Positions 15,870-25,458 are shown, counted from the first letter of the stretch. The stretch: 64,000 nucleotides of DNA from Candidatus Freyrarchaeum guaymasense (GCA_030587405.1 JAUQZD010000046.1:44586-108585); one strand, 5' to 3'. The notes: generated by a model from the letters alone, not told the origin. Program-made: numbers and translations.

Positions 15870-16458
15870 CCCCCTCCGCTAAAGTCTTAAACTCCTGGAC
15901 GCTTTTACCTGAGCCTCTAACGATAACCGTGTCGCCGGCGAGCAGCTTGGTGTTCTCCTTAGGGTTAATGTGTAGCTTATCCTTTCTCCTAATGGCTATG
16001 ACGTCTACTCCGAGGCGTCCTCTGAAGCTGGCAATCTGCTTATTACAGAGGGGAGAATTCTTTGATATGGTCGCTCTGACCAGCCTTTCCTCCGTCATGC
16101 TGAAAGCATGCGACAGTATTTGGAGGCCTTCCCCTCTAACGATTGTTGAGGCTATGTCCCCGGCGGCATCGGATATCCTGTTAGCAGCTAAGGCCACCTT
16201 CATTATGCCAGCCATCTTCTCTGCGTCCTCCCTGTCCCTCACCGCGAACGAGGCGCTCATGAACAAGAGGTAAGTTAAGTAGTCTACGCGTTCCTCAAGC
16301 TCCAGCACTTCCTCCCTGAGGTCTGCGTCGTTAAACAAGACTGCCGAGTAGGCTAAGTCAATGGTTAACTCGGAAATGTTCTTAATCGAAGTTAAAATAC
16401 TTTTAACACTAAGAGGTTTGTACTCAACTTTTCCCTCAGCCAACCAGTTGCCCTCCAA
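15838..16458 (-). CDS. PhoU-like/TrkA-C domain protein, tandem paralogue
   Basis: A 206-residue paralogue of the following gene with the same order: a PhoU-like helical bundle (LTIDLAYSAVLFNDADL near residue 30) and a C-terminal TrkA-C domain (IASFRGRLGVDVIAIRRKDKL...LLAGDTVIVRG). The two products probably form a heteromeric ligand-sensing regulator of a cation transporter. The tail (GVGGGRGC) is glycine-rich and lies inside the overlap with the downstream gene, implying translational coupling. It is first in the pair. Confidence 0.8.
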   Translation of the reverse strand: MEGNWLAEGKVEYKPLSVKSILTSIKNISELTIDLAYSAVLFNDADLREEVLELEERVDYLTYLLFMSASFAVRDREDAEKMAGIMKVALAANRISDAAGDIASTIVRGEGLQILSHAFSMTEERLVRATISKNSPLCNKQIASFRGRLGVDVIAIRRKDKLHINPKENTKLLAGDTVIVRGSGKSVQEFKTLAEGDDGVGGGRGC

Positions 16459-16531
16459 AGAAGAGAAAACTCTTAAACTAGAGTCGGAAATGCAAGAGAA
16501 AAGTGTTAACGATGAGAATTAAACTTTTCGA

Positions 16532-18289
16532 CTATAAAGCTTCAGGAAAGGGCTGATGGGAAGGTTGAGGGGGGTTAATGTATCCTCCCTTAGAGGGGGA
16601 CGTAGCGGTCGACGTGTATAGTGCAAGCACACCCCTAGTAAACCTTTTCTTCGGCCTCCATTCCTTTGCCCTTTCCTTTAGGACTGCTTCGATTTCCTCA
16701 TTTTCCGCCTCAGACCCCTTTAACCCGACGATGTTAAGTTTACGTTCAGGTATGTCTATCTCGACTAAGTCTTCATCCTCTAGGAAGGCTATTGGCCCTC
16801 CTTCCGCAGCCTCAGGGGACACGTGGCCTATGCATGGTCCCCTGCTTGCCCCTGAAAACCTGCCGTCCGTCACCAGCGCCACGGTTCTGCTAAGCTCCTC
16901 ATTAGATGCGATCGCCTCCGTCACGTAGAACATCTCAGGCATGCCTAGGCCCTTCGGCCCAGCGTACCTTATGACCACGACGTCGCCCCTCGCTATCTCA
17001 CCGTCGAAAATGGCTTTCAACGCTTCCTCCTGAGAGTCGAAGACCTTGGCTGAACCCTTATGAACCAGCATTTGTGGGTCTACAGCGATCTTCTTGACCA
17101 CAGCTCCGTCTGGAGCCAAGTTCCCCCTAAGCACTGCTATGGCTCCTTCCCTGCTTAACGGCTCGTTTACGCTTGCCAGAACGTCCCTAACGTTTAACTC
17201 GTAGTTTTTCAGGTATTCCGCTGATTTCTCGAAGAAGCCGGATGACTCAAGCTCTTTAAGGTTTTCTTCGAGTGTTTTCCCTGTGACTGTAAGCTCGTCC
17301 ATGTGAAGGTAATCCTTCAACTCTCTTATGACGGCTTGAACTCCGCCAGCATACCAGAACAGGGAGGTTGGATATCTTCCACTTGGCCTACAATTAAGAA
17401 GGAAGGGTATTTCCCTGTGAAGTTCGTCAAAGAGGTCTATTCCAACGTTGACTCCTGCCTCTCTCGCTATAGCAGGTATGTGGAGGAGCGCGTTGGTTGA
17501 GCCGCCTATAGCTGAGTGGATCATCACAGCGTTCTCTATGGAGTTCCTCGTAACTATTCTCGATGGGGTTAGGTTCTCTTCAACCAACTCCACCACCCTT
17601 TTTCCCGCTTCCCTTGCAAGCCTGTAAAACGAGTTAAGGTAGGCGGGGTGTACGGCTGATGTTGGAAGAGCTAAGCCGAGTGCTTCAGCCATGACCTGCA
17701 TAGTGTTTGCGGTTCCCATGAAGGCGCACGCCCCACATGTCGGACATGAGCTACGCGTCTTCGAAAGATACTCTTCAGTTGAAATCTCGCCCCTCTTCAA
17801 CATGCTGTGGAAGGTGCCTACTTGCTCGAGCGTCACCATGCCCGGGCCTTCAGCCATAACGCCGCCAGGTACTATAACCGTCGGCATATCGATCCTCATA
17901 GCGGCTATGAGGTGGGCGGGCATAGACTTGTCGCATGAGGAGACTAGAACCAGGCCGTCGAATGGAGACGACAATGCGTGGATTTCAACCATGTAGGCTA
18001 TGATCTCCCTCGAAACCAAGCTGAAGTTCATACCCTCATGCCCCTGGGCTACGCCATCACACATGTCGGAGGCGTAAAAGTAGCTTGGCTTCCCGCCCTT
18101 CTCGAACACGCCTAAGCCAACCGCTCTAGAAACCTTGTCCAAGTGTATGCTGCCGGGGTGAGCATACCCATATGTACTCTCAACTATAATTTGAGGCTTA
18201 CCTAAATCTTCAATGGTCCAGTCCATGCCGAGCCTGAGCGCGTCTATTTCAGGCGCCTTATCCCTTAAAAGGGTACTTTTAGTTTTCAA
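16532..18289 (-). CDS. IlvD/Edd-family iron-sulfur dehydratase
   Basis: A 585-residue IlvD/Edd dehydratase. Cluster cysteines lie in SDMCDGVAQGHEGM, SSCDKSMPA and CGACAFMGTANTM. The MCDGVxQG motif is closer to 6-phosphogluconate/sugar-acid dehydratases (Edd-type) than to classical dihydroxyacid dehydratase, so the substrate may be a sugar acid rather than a valine/isoleucine precursor; that is inference. I start at the TTG at 18289 because AGGTGAT lies 4-10 nt upstream; the frame is open to 18328. The last 25 residues (Pro-rich) extend past the conserved fold. It stands alone. Confidence 0.82.
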   Translation of the reverse strand: MKTKSTLLRDKAPEIDALRLGMDWTIEDLGKPQIIVESTYGYAHPGSIHLDKVSRAVGLGVFEKGGKPSYFYASDMCDGVAQGHEGMNFSLVSREIIAYMVEIHALSSPFDGLVLVSSCDKSMPAHLIAAMRIDMPTVIVPGGVMAEGPGMVTLEQVGTFHSMLKRGEISTEEYLSKTRSSCPTCGACAFMGTANTMQVMAEALGLALPTSAVHPAYLNSFYRLAREAGKRVVELVEENLTPSRIVTRNSIENAVMIHSAIGGSTNALLHIPAIAREAGVNVGIDLFDELHREIPFLLNCRPSGRYPTSLFWYAGGVQAVIRELKDYLHMDELTVTGKTLEENLKELESSGFFEKSAEYLKNYELNVRDVLASVNEPLSREGAIAVLRGNLAPDGAVVKKIAVDPQMLVHKGSAKVFDSQEEALKAIFDGEIARGDVVVIRYAGPKGLGMPEMFYVTEAIASNEELSRTVALVTDGRFSGASRGPCIGHVSPEAAEGGPIAFLEDEDLVEIDIPERKLNIVGLKGSEAENEEIEAVLKERAKEWRPKKRFTRGVLALYTSTATSPSKGGYINPPQPSHQPFPEAL

Positions 18290-18404
18290 ACATATCACCT
18301 TAAAGGAGAAATGAGAGGCTGATGCCATTTAAACCTTAAACTATTATTTTTAGTTGAGCATCGCTTGATGTTTTACATTGGTTGGCGGTGGGATGGATGT
18401 TAAC

Positions 18405-19073
18405 TCAATCGTCAACTAGCTTCTGAAGCGTGTAGAGGCTGTTGAGGTACATGTCAGGTTTAACCCTTAATCTTACGTGTGGGCGTTTAATTACAGCTAC
18501 CGTCGAGCCAGCGTTTCTACCGGCTAGGACGTCGGCGTCGCTGTCACCAACCATTAAGCCGTCTGATGGACGGCATCCTAACACTTTAAAGGCTTCCAGA
18601 ACACCGGTTGCCTCCGGCTTCGCGTCTCCTTGCCTTTCAGTTCCCAGGGCTATCATAACGTCGAAATATTTCTCAAGGTTAAACGATTTAACCTCTAGGA
18701 GCGTTACTCTAGGAGAGGTGTTTGTAACCAAGCCCAAGGGAACTGTAAGGTGGAGGTTTTCAAGCGACTCTACGTCTACGTAGGGTTTTATCGCTCCCTT
18801 CCTTATTAAGCGTGATCTAAGCTTTAAGTCGAATTCGTCAAACGTACGCCAGAAGAGACCTGGGTCAGCTACACCCCATGATTTGAGGATCCTCCAGTGT
18901 TCTCGCCCGCTAACCCAGAGCCTTAACCGTTCCCTGCGTGGAGGAGGAGGTAAACGTAGTTTCCTGAGTGTTTCAACGAGGATAGAGTCAAAAAAATCAG
19001 GTGAAGGCATTCGGATCAGGGTTCCATCAAGGTCAAAAAGGATCGCGTGAAACCCTCTAGCCATTTCAACCAC
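18405..19073 (-). CDS. HAD-superfamily phosphatase (PGP/Gph-like)
   Basis: A 222-residue HAD hydrolase with motif I LFDLDGTLI (near residue 12), motif II LVTNTS (near 115), the motif III lysine in GDAKPEATG and motif IV MVGDSDADVLAGRNAG. The inserted helical cap is subclass I, as in Gph and beta-phosphoglucomutase. It dephosphorylates a small phosphate ester; the substrate is unknown. The start could be either of two closely spaced in-frame codons. It follows the GlcF-like gene by 19 nt on the same strand and may be in that operon; 2-phosphoglycolate would fit but is not shown. Confidence 0.8.
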   Translation of the reverse strand: MVEMARGFHAILFDLDGTLIRMPSPDFFDSILVETLRKLRLPPPPRRERLRLWVSGREHWRILKSWGVADPGLFWRTFDEFDLKLRSRLIRKGAIKPYVDVESLENLHLTVPLGLVTNTSPRVTLLEVKSFNLEKYFDVMIALGTERQGDAKPEATGVLEAFKVLGCRPSDGLMVGDSDADVLAGRNAGSTVAVIKRPHVRLRVKPDMYLNSLYTLQKLVDD

Positions 19074-19092
19074 TTAGGCTCTATAACGTAAA

Positions 19093-20211
19093 TTAAAGGT
19101 GAGATGCTACCAAGTCAACGAGGTCACATACTTTCAGTGGTGATTCAAGCCTTTTCGCAGCAAGGTCAAGGTTTGTTCTGCAGAGAGGGCAGCTCGTGAC
19201 TAGCAACTTGGCGCCTGTAGCCTCTGCTTCACGGATCCTCTTTTCGGCTATTCGAACAGCCGACTCGGGTTTAAACGTGAAGTATCCTCCTCCGCCTCCA
19301 CAGCAGTTAGCAGCGTCACGGTTATGTTCCATTTCTACAAGTTCAACTCCCGGTATAGCTTTTATCACGTCTCTCGGAGGATCATATAGTCCGCAATGCC
19401 TCCCCATGTGACATGGATCGTGATAGGTTACAGTAAGCTCTCCTTTATCCTTTAATTGAAGCTCCCCTGCTTTAACCAGGTCTCTTATGACTTCTGAAAT
19501 ATGCTTAACGTTAAAGCCGAAGTTTTCAAGCAGCTCAGGGTATGCCTTAGTGAACGTCGAGTAGCAGCCGGCGCACGGCGTTATCACAGTTGACGCTCCC
19601 ACCTTATCGAACATTGCAACGTTTTCCTCAGCTAGTGCTTTAGCGGTCTCCAGCTTCCCATCCCAGTAAGGGTGCATTCCGCAACAGATCTCCTCCTTTG
19701 ACACGGTGAAGTCGACGCCGGCAGCACTCAGAATGGACACGGCACCTTTAGACGTTTCCGGTTGACGGAAAGAGTTTACGCATCCAATGTAGAGAAGGTT
19801 GTCTGCCTTCCCGGGGAGCGCCACGTCAAGCCACTGGAAGCGCTCGTCCTGCGTTCCAGCGTAAGGGTTCTTATATCTCTCTATGCGAGCGTCGAGCTTC
19901 CTGTTAGGCGGCGGGGGGCCTATACCCTTCTCGGCAAATGCCTTTCTAGCGGCCAGGAAAACGTCGAGGGGGTCTATTTCAGCGTCACAGTTAATGTTGC
20001 ACAGCGCACAGGACGTACAAGAGTATATTTTCTCGACGACTTCCGGCGTGGGTTCAAGTAAGTTGTACACTATACCTCTTAGAAGGGTCATTCTGCCACG
20101 CGGCGAGTCCGACTCCCATCTGGTTAAGCTGTAAACGGGGCATGTGACTCTACACCATGCGCAAAGGTTACACATGGCGATCTTGGTTTTAAACTCCTCC
20201 AGCTTCTCCAC
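19093..20211 (-). CDS. GlcF/HdrD-like iron-sulfur subunit with two CCG domains
   Basis: A 372-residue protein with an N-terminal pair of [4Fe-4S] motifs (CNLCAWCRVTCP near residue 14 and CTSCALCNINC near 65) and two CCG domains (EICCGMHPYWD...PCAGC, and CCGGGGGYF...SCPLC). It passes electrons from the adjacent FAD subunit to a quinone, ferredoxin or thiol acceptor. The CCG domains resemble those of HdrB/HdrD. It lies 2 nt after glcD and must be co-translated with it. It forms the second subunit of a glycolate/lactate-type 2-hydroxyacid oxidase. Confidence 0.88.
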   Translation of the reverse strand: MEKLEEFKTKIAMCNLCAWCRVTCPVYSLTRWESDSPRGRMTLLRGIVYNLLEPTPEVVEKIYSCTSCALCNINCDAEIDPLDVFLAARKAFAEKGIGPPPPNRKLDARIERYKNPYAGTQDERFQWLDVALPGKADNLLYIGCVNSFRQPETSKGAVSILSAAGVDFTVSKEEICCGMHPYWDGKLETAKALAEENVAMFDKVGASTVITPCAGCYSTFTKAYPELLENFGFNVKHISEVIRDLVKAGELQLKDKGELTVTYHDPCHMGRHCGLYDPPRDVIKAIPGVELVEMEHNRDAANCCGGGGGYFTFKPESAVRIAEKRIREAEATGAKLLVTSCPLCRTNLDLAAKRLESPLKVCDLVDLVASHL

Positions 20212-20213
20212 GC

Positions 20214-21647
20214 TTACACCACCGGCATGTAGACAAATTCGTCTTCGGGTATTTCGATGAGGCCCATTACTCCAGGATTCATTATGCCGTTTGGGTCAAA
20301 GATCTTCTTGATCTCCCTCATGTACCGGAGCGTGTCACCGTGCTCTAGCTCCACGAGGCTGGACTTGGTTACGCCCAGCCCGTGCTCTGCTGAGAGGGTG
20401 CCACCATACTTCTTTACGACGGCCTCCGCCAGCTCCCTAGCAAACTTAACCCCTACTTTCCTGTCCTCCTCGCTCCACGGGTTAATCGCTGTGCCAAAAT
20501 GAATGTTACCATCACCTATGTGGCCAAACATCACTATAAGACGGCCGTATCTTTGCGCGATCGACTTAAACTCTCGGACAACATCCGGGATCTTGCTTAT
20601 TGGGACGGCGAAATCTTGTATGTTGTTAAGAGGGATGTTTTCACCTCTGATCTTGGCGAGCAAGTTGTAGAGGGTGTGGCGTAACCCCATGAGCTCCTCT
20701 ATCCTCTCAGGATCTGTGGTGTAAACGACTTTCTGGGCGCCCTTTTCCTCGCAGATCTCCTTAACCCGCTTGCTCTCCTCCGCCACTGGGCTTTCACTGT
20801 AGCCATCGTTTTCTATGAATAGCAGCGCTTCGCCTGTTGGAAGCTTTTCCTCTAAAACGTTGTTTAATATCATTATGCATAGGTCGTCGAGGATCTCCAT
20901 CGCGGAGGGCATAATCCCCTGCCTTATTATCTCCGTACTGGCTTCTAAGGCCTGCTCTAGCTTCTCAAAAACCGGAACAGTTAAACCGTAATAGCGTGGT
21001 TTGGGTGTAATCTTCAAAATTATTTCGGTGAAGACGCCGAGAGACCCCTCAGAGCCAACCATGAGCTTCGTTAAATTGTAGCCTGAAGACGATTTCCAAA
21101 CTCTCCCTCCCGTTCTGATCACCTTCCCCCCGGGGAGGACGACCTCTAAGCCCAGCACGTGGTCGACGGTTGCCCCATACTTTAGCGCCCGGATGCCGCT
21201 CGCGTTGTTGGCGACCATGCCTCCAACGGTACATGATATGGCTGAGCCAGGGTCAGGCGGGAAAACGTAGCCAAGCTTCCCTAACTCCCTGTTGAGCTCA
21301 TCGTATATTACGCCCGGCTCGACGACGGCCACCCTATCCTCCAAGCTTATCTCTTTGATCCTGTCCATTTTACACATGTCAAGCACGACTCCCCCCTTAA
21401 CAGGTATAGCCTGGCCGCTCAGGCTTGTTCCAGCCCCTCGAGGGACGATGGGAACCCTATTTTCATTCGCCCACTTCAATATCTCGACGACTTCCTCCCT
21501 ACTCTCAGGTCTCGCAACAGCTGTTGGTAGAGCTATGCGTAGCGACGCGTCCATCGAGTATGCGTATAGGTCCGCTGCGTTCACGGTTACATCGTCTTCT
21601 CCAACCACCCCTGTAAGGAAACGATAAATTTCCTCTTGGCTTAACAT
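20214..21647 (-). CDS. glcD: FAD-linked 2-hydroxyacid dehydrogenase (GlcD type)
   Basis: A 477-residue VAO-family flavoprotein. The FAD-binding PCMH domain (IVPRGAGTSLSGQAIPVKGGVVLD near residue 60, and PDPGSAISCTVGGMVANNASG near 135) is followed by an FAD-oxidase C domain ending in SAEHGLGVTK and the usual IFDPNGIMNPG. It oxidises D-lactate, glycolate or a similar acid; these cannot be separated by eye. It is first in an operon with the GlcF-like gene and is divergent from a small membrane protein and the hdr cluster, suggesting linked electron flow. Confidence 0.9.
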   Translation of the reverse strand: MLSQEEIYRFLTGVVGEDDVTVNAADLYAYSMDASLRIALPTAVARPESREEVVEILKWANENRVPIVPRGAGTSLSGQAIPVKGGVVLDMCKMDRIKEISLEDRVAVVEPGVIYDELNRELGKLGYVFPPDPGSAISCTVGGMVANNASGIRALKYGATVDHVLGLEVVLPGGKVIRTGGRVWKSSSGYNLTKLMVGSEGSLGVFTEIILKITPKPRYYGLTVPVFEKLEQALEASTEIIRQGIMPSAMEILDDLCIMILNNVLEEKLPTGEALLFIENDGYSESPVAEESKRVKEICEEKGAQKVVYTTDPERIEELMGLRHTLYNLLAKIRGENIPLNNIQDFAVPISKIPDVVREFKSIAQRYGRLIVMFGHIGDGNIHFGTAINPWSEEDRKVGVKFARELAEAVVKKYGGTLSAEHGLGVTKSSLVELEHGDTLRYMREIKKIFDPNGIMNPGVMGLIEIPEDEFVYMPVV

Positions 21648-21852
21648 TTGAAGCCACCTCTCCCAGTCTGGCGTTTAAACATTAATGGTAAACGTAAAGA
21701 TATATGTTTCTTAGGATTCCTCAGCGGCCTCTCACGTTACGACCGCCTCAACTTTCAACCGGCTTGCCAATTGCAGGGAAGGAAATATTTTAGAGGAGAG
21801 GCTAAACCCTAGTTTAACATGCCTTTAGATAGAATTCCTTGGAGGAAGGAAA

Positions 21853-22149
21853 GTGGAAGTTAGAGGCGTGGTGGGGCTGGCGCTCATCGCCATGCTAATG
21901 GCGCCTTTAGCCATTGGGGCAACCTCTCTAATCTTACCCTACCTTGGCGACGTGGCAGGGTGCGGTTACGTTTCCGCTTCAACAGGACTCACCCCTCCTG
22001 TAAGGGACATAATTATCGCCTACCTGTACTCAATTATGCTGAAGTACTTTGCTGATAGGCAGAGAACAAACTTAATTATCATAGGAGTAGTGGCGTTGGT
22101 TCTCTTCGGGGTGCTCATAGCTGCAGTAGTGTACGCAGCTAAAACATAA
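21853..22149 (+). CDS. Small two-helix membrane protein
   Basis: A 98-residue protein, not recognised. It has an N-terminal hydrophobic segment (residues about 5-30, signal-like), a short loop with one cysteine and several prolines, a second moderately hydrophobic stretch (50-62), a charged RQRT region and a C-terminal transmembrane helix (about 73-95). A GGAGGAAGG ribosome site precedes the GTG start. It lies alone between glcD (divergent) and hdrA and may be a membrane anchor for one of those complexes; that is only a suggestion from position. Confidence 0.6.
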   Translation: MEVRGVVGLALIAMLMAPLAIGATSLILPYLGDVAGCGYVSASTGLTPPVRDIIIAYLYSIMLKYFADRQRTNLIIIGVVALVLFGVLIAAVVYAAKT

Positions 22150-22323
22150 AACACCTACTCTTTTTTGGATAACGGGGGACAGAAAGAGTTAAGTTGATGT
22201 TTAAGGATAGAGTGGGTTGTTAGGGCTTAGTAGCGGCGTTACACGGTTAACAAACGATTCACTTCCCCCTATAAAACTTCGTTCCCTATAGAAGGAGGGT
22301 AGAGGGTGTCCGCTGAAAGACTT

Positions 22324-22337
22324 ATTTTTATATACTC
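22324..22337 (+). promoter_or_regulatory. TATA box of the hdrA operon
   Basis: An ATTTTTATATACTC stretch, with a purine-rich GAAAG just before, lies about 55 nt upstream of the TTG start of hdrA. The leader between them carries GGGAGGT as ribosome site. It is the only clear promoter signal for hdrA-mvhD. Confidence 0.5.
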
Positions 22338-22389
22338 TTCTGATGTCGTTTAAGCCGGGAGATACCTCTGCTATGCGGGAGGTTTACTG

Positions 22390-24357
22390 TTGGATGCGAG
22401 GATTGGAGTGTACGTTTGCCACTGTGGCACAAACATAGCGGGTGTAGTTGACGTTGATGAGGTGGTTAAACATGCATCTACACTTCCCGGAGTCGTCATA
22501 GCGAGAGACATAATGTATACTTGCTCTGATCAAGGGCAGAACACGATAAAGGAGGATATAAGGAAGCATGGTTTAAACCGTGTTGTCATCGCCGCTTGCT
22601 CCCCTAAGATGCATGAAGGTACGTTCAGGAGAACCATCGAGGCTGCCGGGCTTAACCCGTACCTGTTAGAGGTAGCGAACATTAGAGAGCAATGCTCGTG
22701 GGCTCACCCAAACGAGAGGGAGAAGGCTACTGAGAAGGCGAAAGCGCTCGTTAGAGCTGCTGTAGCGAAGGCGCGCTTACTGGAGCCCCTTGAAAGGAGG
22801 AAGATACCGGTTGAAAAAGCGGTTCTCGTCATTGGAGGAGGTATAGCAGGGATCCAAGCTTCACTAGACTTGGCGGAGGCTGGGATGAAGGTTTATCTTG
22901 TTGAAAAGTCGCCGAGCATAGGGGGCCATATGGCCCAGCTTAACAAAACTTTTCCAACCATTGACTGCTCAGCGTGCATTTTAACGCCTAGGATGGTTGA
23001 CGTTGCAAACCACCCCAACATAACCCTGCTAACATATAGCGAAGTGGTTGGCGTCGAGGGATACGTTGGAAACTTTGAAGTTACCATATTGAGGAAGGCG
23101 AGGTACGTTGAGGAAGACCTGTGCGCTGGGTGTGGGATGTGCGCTGAGGCGTGCCCTAGGAGGGTTCCAAACGAGTTCGACATGGGGCTTAGCATGAGGA
23201 AGGCGATCTATATCCCCTTCCCCCAGGCTGTACCACTCAAGTACACTATAGACCCGGAGCACTGCCTCTACCTGACACGGGGGAGGTGCAGGAGGTGTGA
23301 GGAGGCTTGCCCTCGGGGGGCCATAAACTTCAACCAGAAAGACGAGGAGGTTAAGGTGAAAGTTGGCGCGATAATAGTTGCCACGGGATACAGGGTTTTT
23401 GACGCGAGAAAGATACCTTCACTCGGGTATGGAAGATACAGGAATGTGATAACCGGGTTGGAGCTGGAGAGGCTTTCCAGCGCCTCCGGGCCGACTGGAG
23501 GAAAGGTTTTAACGGCTTCGGGTGAGAAGCCTAGGAGTGTTGCTTTCATCCAGTGCGTCGGCTCAAGGGACGTTAAGCATAACAGCTGGTGTTGCAGGGT
23601 GGGTTGCATGGCAACGCTAAAGCAGGCATTCCTCCTTAAAGAGGAAGATCCTGAGGTTGAAGTCTACGTGTGCTACATAGACTTGAGGGCGCCGGGGAAG
23701 GGGTACGAGGAGTTTTACCGGAGGGTGAGGGACATGGGGGTTCGCTTCATACGTGGAACACCGTCTGAGGTGTTCGAGAACTCCGACGGGACGCTGACCA
23801 TTAGGGTCTTCGACGAATCAATAGGGAGGATTTTAAATCTTAAAGTTGACATGGTGGTTCTTCAAGTAGGCATAGAGCCGGTGGAGGACGCCGTTAAACT
23901 TCAAAGGATTCTTAACGCCCCGATAGGCGCTGAAGGGTTCTTCTTGGAGGCACACCCGAAACTTCAACCGGTCGAGTCGCATACGAGGGGCATCTTCATG
24001 GCTGGCTGCTGCCATGGCCCTAAGGACATAGCGGAGACCGTGGCCCATGCGAGCGCCGCCGCAGCCAAGGCGATAGGCCTCCTATCCAAGGGAATGGTCG
24101 AAGTTGAGCCATTAATAGCTCAGGTAAACCAGGAGATATGTAGTGGGTGTGAAATATGCCTCAGCGTATGCCCTTATGGAGCGATCCAGATGGAAGAAAA
24201 GATGGGTGAAAATGGGGGTAAGAGGGCTAAGGTTATCGAGGCGCTTTGCCGCGGCTGCGGCGCTTGCGTGGCGGCTTGCCCGTCTAACGCCATAAAAGTG
24301 CACGGGTTCACTGATGAGCAAATCATGGCTCAGGTTGAAGCCATAGTGAAGGGGTGA
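22390..24357 (+). CDS. hdrA: Heterodisulfide reductase subunit A (HdrA), flavin electron hub
   Basis: A 655-residue FAD/iron-sulfur protein and core of the cytosolic Hdr complex. It starts with CHCGTNIAG, then the FAD-binding GGGIAGIQASLDLAEAG (near residue 140) and the HdrA motif IDCSACILTPRM. Inserted ferredoxin-type cysteines follow (CAGCGMCAEACP, CRRCEEACP near 240-310), and two C-terminal [4Fe-4S] motifs (CSGCEICLSVCP, CRGCGACVAACP). The protein can split electron pairs between high- and low-potential acceptors. The TTG start follows GGGAGGT. It overlaps mvhD by 4 nt. All cluster motifs are intact. Confidence 0.95.
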   Translation: MDARIGVYVCHCGTNIAGVVDVDEVVKHASTLPGVVIARDIMYTCSDQGQNTIKEDIRKHGLNRVVIAACSPKMHEGTFRRTIEAAGLNPYLLEVANIREQCSWAHPNEREKATEKAKALVRAAVAKARLLEPLERRKIPVEKAVLVIGGGIAGIQASLDLAEAGMKVYLVEKSPSIGGHMAQLNKTFPTIDCSACILTPRMVDVANHPNITLLTYSEVVGVEGYVGNFEVTILRKARYVEEDLCAGCGMCAEACPRRVPNEFDMGLSMRKAIYIPFPQAVPLKYTIDPEHCLYLTRGRCRRCEEACPRGAINFNQKDEEVKVKVGAIIVATGYRVFDARKIPSLGYGRYRNVITGLELERLSSASGPTGGKVLTASGEKPRSVAFIQCVGSRDVKHNSWCCRVGCMATLKQAFLLKEEDPEVEVYVCYIDLRAPGKGYEEFYRRVRDMGVRFIRGTPSEVFENSDGTLTIRVFDESIGRILNLKVDMVVLQVGIEPVEDAVKLQRILNAPIGAEGFFLEAHPKLQPVESHTRGIFMAGCCHGPKDIAETVAHASAAAAKAIGLLSKGMVEVEPLIAQVNQEICSGCEICLSVCPYGAIQMEEKMGENGGKRAKVIEALCRGCGACVAACPSNAIKVHGFTDEQIMAQVEAIVKG

Positions 24358-24809
24358 GAAGGGTGGAGGGTTCAGTGTATGAGCCTGTGATTGTAGCTTT
24401 TCTATGTAACTGGTGTAGCTACGGGGGAGCAGACCTAGCTGGCATGAGCAGGATAGAGTACCCGGCTAACATACGTGTGATAAGAGTTATGTGTAGTAGC
24501 AGAGTTGACCCGGTTCACGTGTTATACGCCCTTAGGATGGGGGCTGATGGTGTTCTAGTTTCAGGATGCCACCCGGGAGACTGCCATTACGTTAACGGAA
24601 ACTACCGGGCGGAGCGCAGGTTTGCCCTCTTAAGGTTTATGCTTAAGCAGCTGGGGGTTGAGCCTGAAAGGGTGCGGGTGGAATGGGTTTCATCATCTGA
24701 GGGAGAAAGGTTCGCTAGGATAGTTAGGGAGTTCGTTGAGGAGTTGAGGGTGCTAGGCCCATCACCCTTAAAAAGGTTTCTGGGCGATGGCGAACCCGGG
24801 ACACGATAA
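24354..24809 (+). CDS. mvhD: MvhD-type iron-sulfur adaptor subunit
   Basis: A 151-residue MvhD homologue that relays electrons between HdrA and an input module (hydrogenase or formate dehydrogenase in methanogens). Motifs: FLCNWCSYGGADLAG, RVMCSSRVDPVHVLYALRMGADGVLVSGC and GDCHYVNGNYRA, giving the conserved cysteines of a [2Fe-2S] cluster. The GTG start overlaps the hdrA stop (GTGA). No MvhA/MvhG hydrogenase or FdhA/B gene is present here, so the electron donor must be encoded elsewhere or be a different enzyme, for example the nearby GlcDF. Confidence 0.92.
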   Translation: MRRVEGSVYEPVIVAFLCNWCSYGGADLAGMSRIEYPANIRVIRVMCSSRVDPVHVLYALRMGADGVLVSGCHPGDCHYVNGNYRAERRFALLRFMLKQLGVEPERVRVEWVSSSEGERFARIVREFVEELRVLGPSPLKRFLGDGEPGTR

Positions 24810-25458
24810 AGTCATGTGTGTAGATTGGGACGGATGCTGTTAGTTCATTTCTAACCTCTATAATTCACCATGTCCACGTTACTTGAGGGTTAAACTTGTT
24901 CAAGGTTCCCTTTGATGGGTGAAAACCTAGCCTTGTCTTCCTCCCTTTTTTATGTTGAGCCTTCACGTCAGCAGCTTGCATCGGCAGTTGAAGGTCTCGA
25001 TAACGGCGGCGGGGAGGGGAAGGGAGTGGGAGCTGCTGGAAGAAGATAGGATGGGAGTCTTAAGCAGGGAACCGGTGGTGTCTGGTTCCCGAGAGTAGCT
25101 CTAGTGGAGGAATTCGCTTCTGCGGGTAAGTAAGGTAGAGGGGGCGGAGGTGGCGCGTAGCTGTTGGCTGTTTAAGGAATGGTGCTCGTGAAAGTTGGAG
25201 GTATAGGTGTGGAGGGGTAGTCTCCCGGAAGGCTCCTTAAAGGGTTCCGTAAACACTAATGGGTTGAAGGTGGGCTACGTCTTTCAATCCATGCTTTTAT
25301 GGCTAAACTTCTTTAACATGCAGGGTGTATGGGTTGGAGGGCTATCTGACTGGGGTGGACGTATACTTTTTAAGTGGAGGCTACGTTAATGATGATTGAG
25401 GCTTTCTCAGGGTTTAATCGTTGATTTTAAGCAGTAGGCATGTGGGGGTAAGGGAAGA
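24810..25458. other. 650-nt apparently non-coding gap inside the hdr cluster
   Basis: No convincing ORF. The region contains a purine-rich run (about 25003-25056) and a perfect 7-bp hairpin GGGAACC/GGTTCCC with a 10-nt loop at 25067-25090. It is transcribed in the direction of hdrC if the cluster is one unit. It may hold a small RNA, a promoter for hdrCB or a decayed gene; I could not match tRNA, SRP or RNase P RNA features. Confidence 0.5.

Noticed and set aside
24950..25140. SRP RNA or RNase P RNA in the hdr gap
   Set aside because: The purine-rich tract looked promising, but the SRP tetraloop helix and RNase P core sequences are absent.
25207..25389. 60-codon ORF in the hdr gap
   Set aside because: No recognisable motif, no good ribosome site, odd composition; more likely chance.
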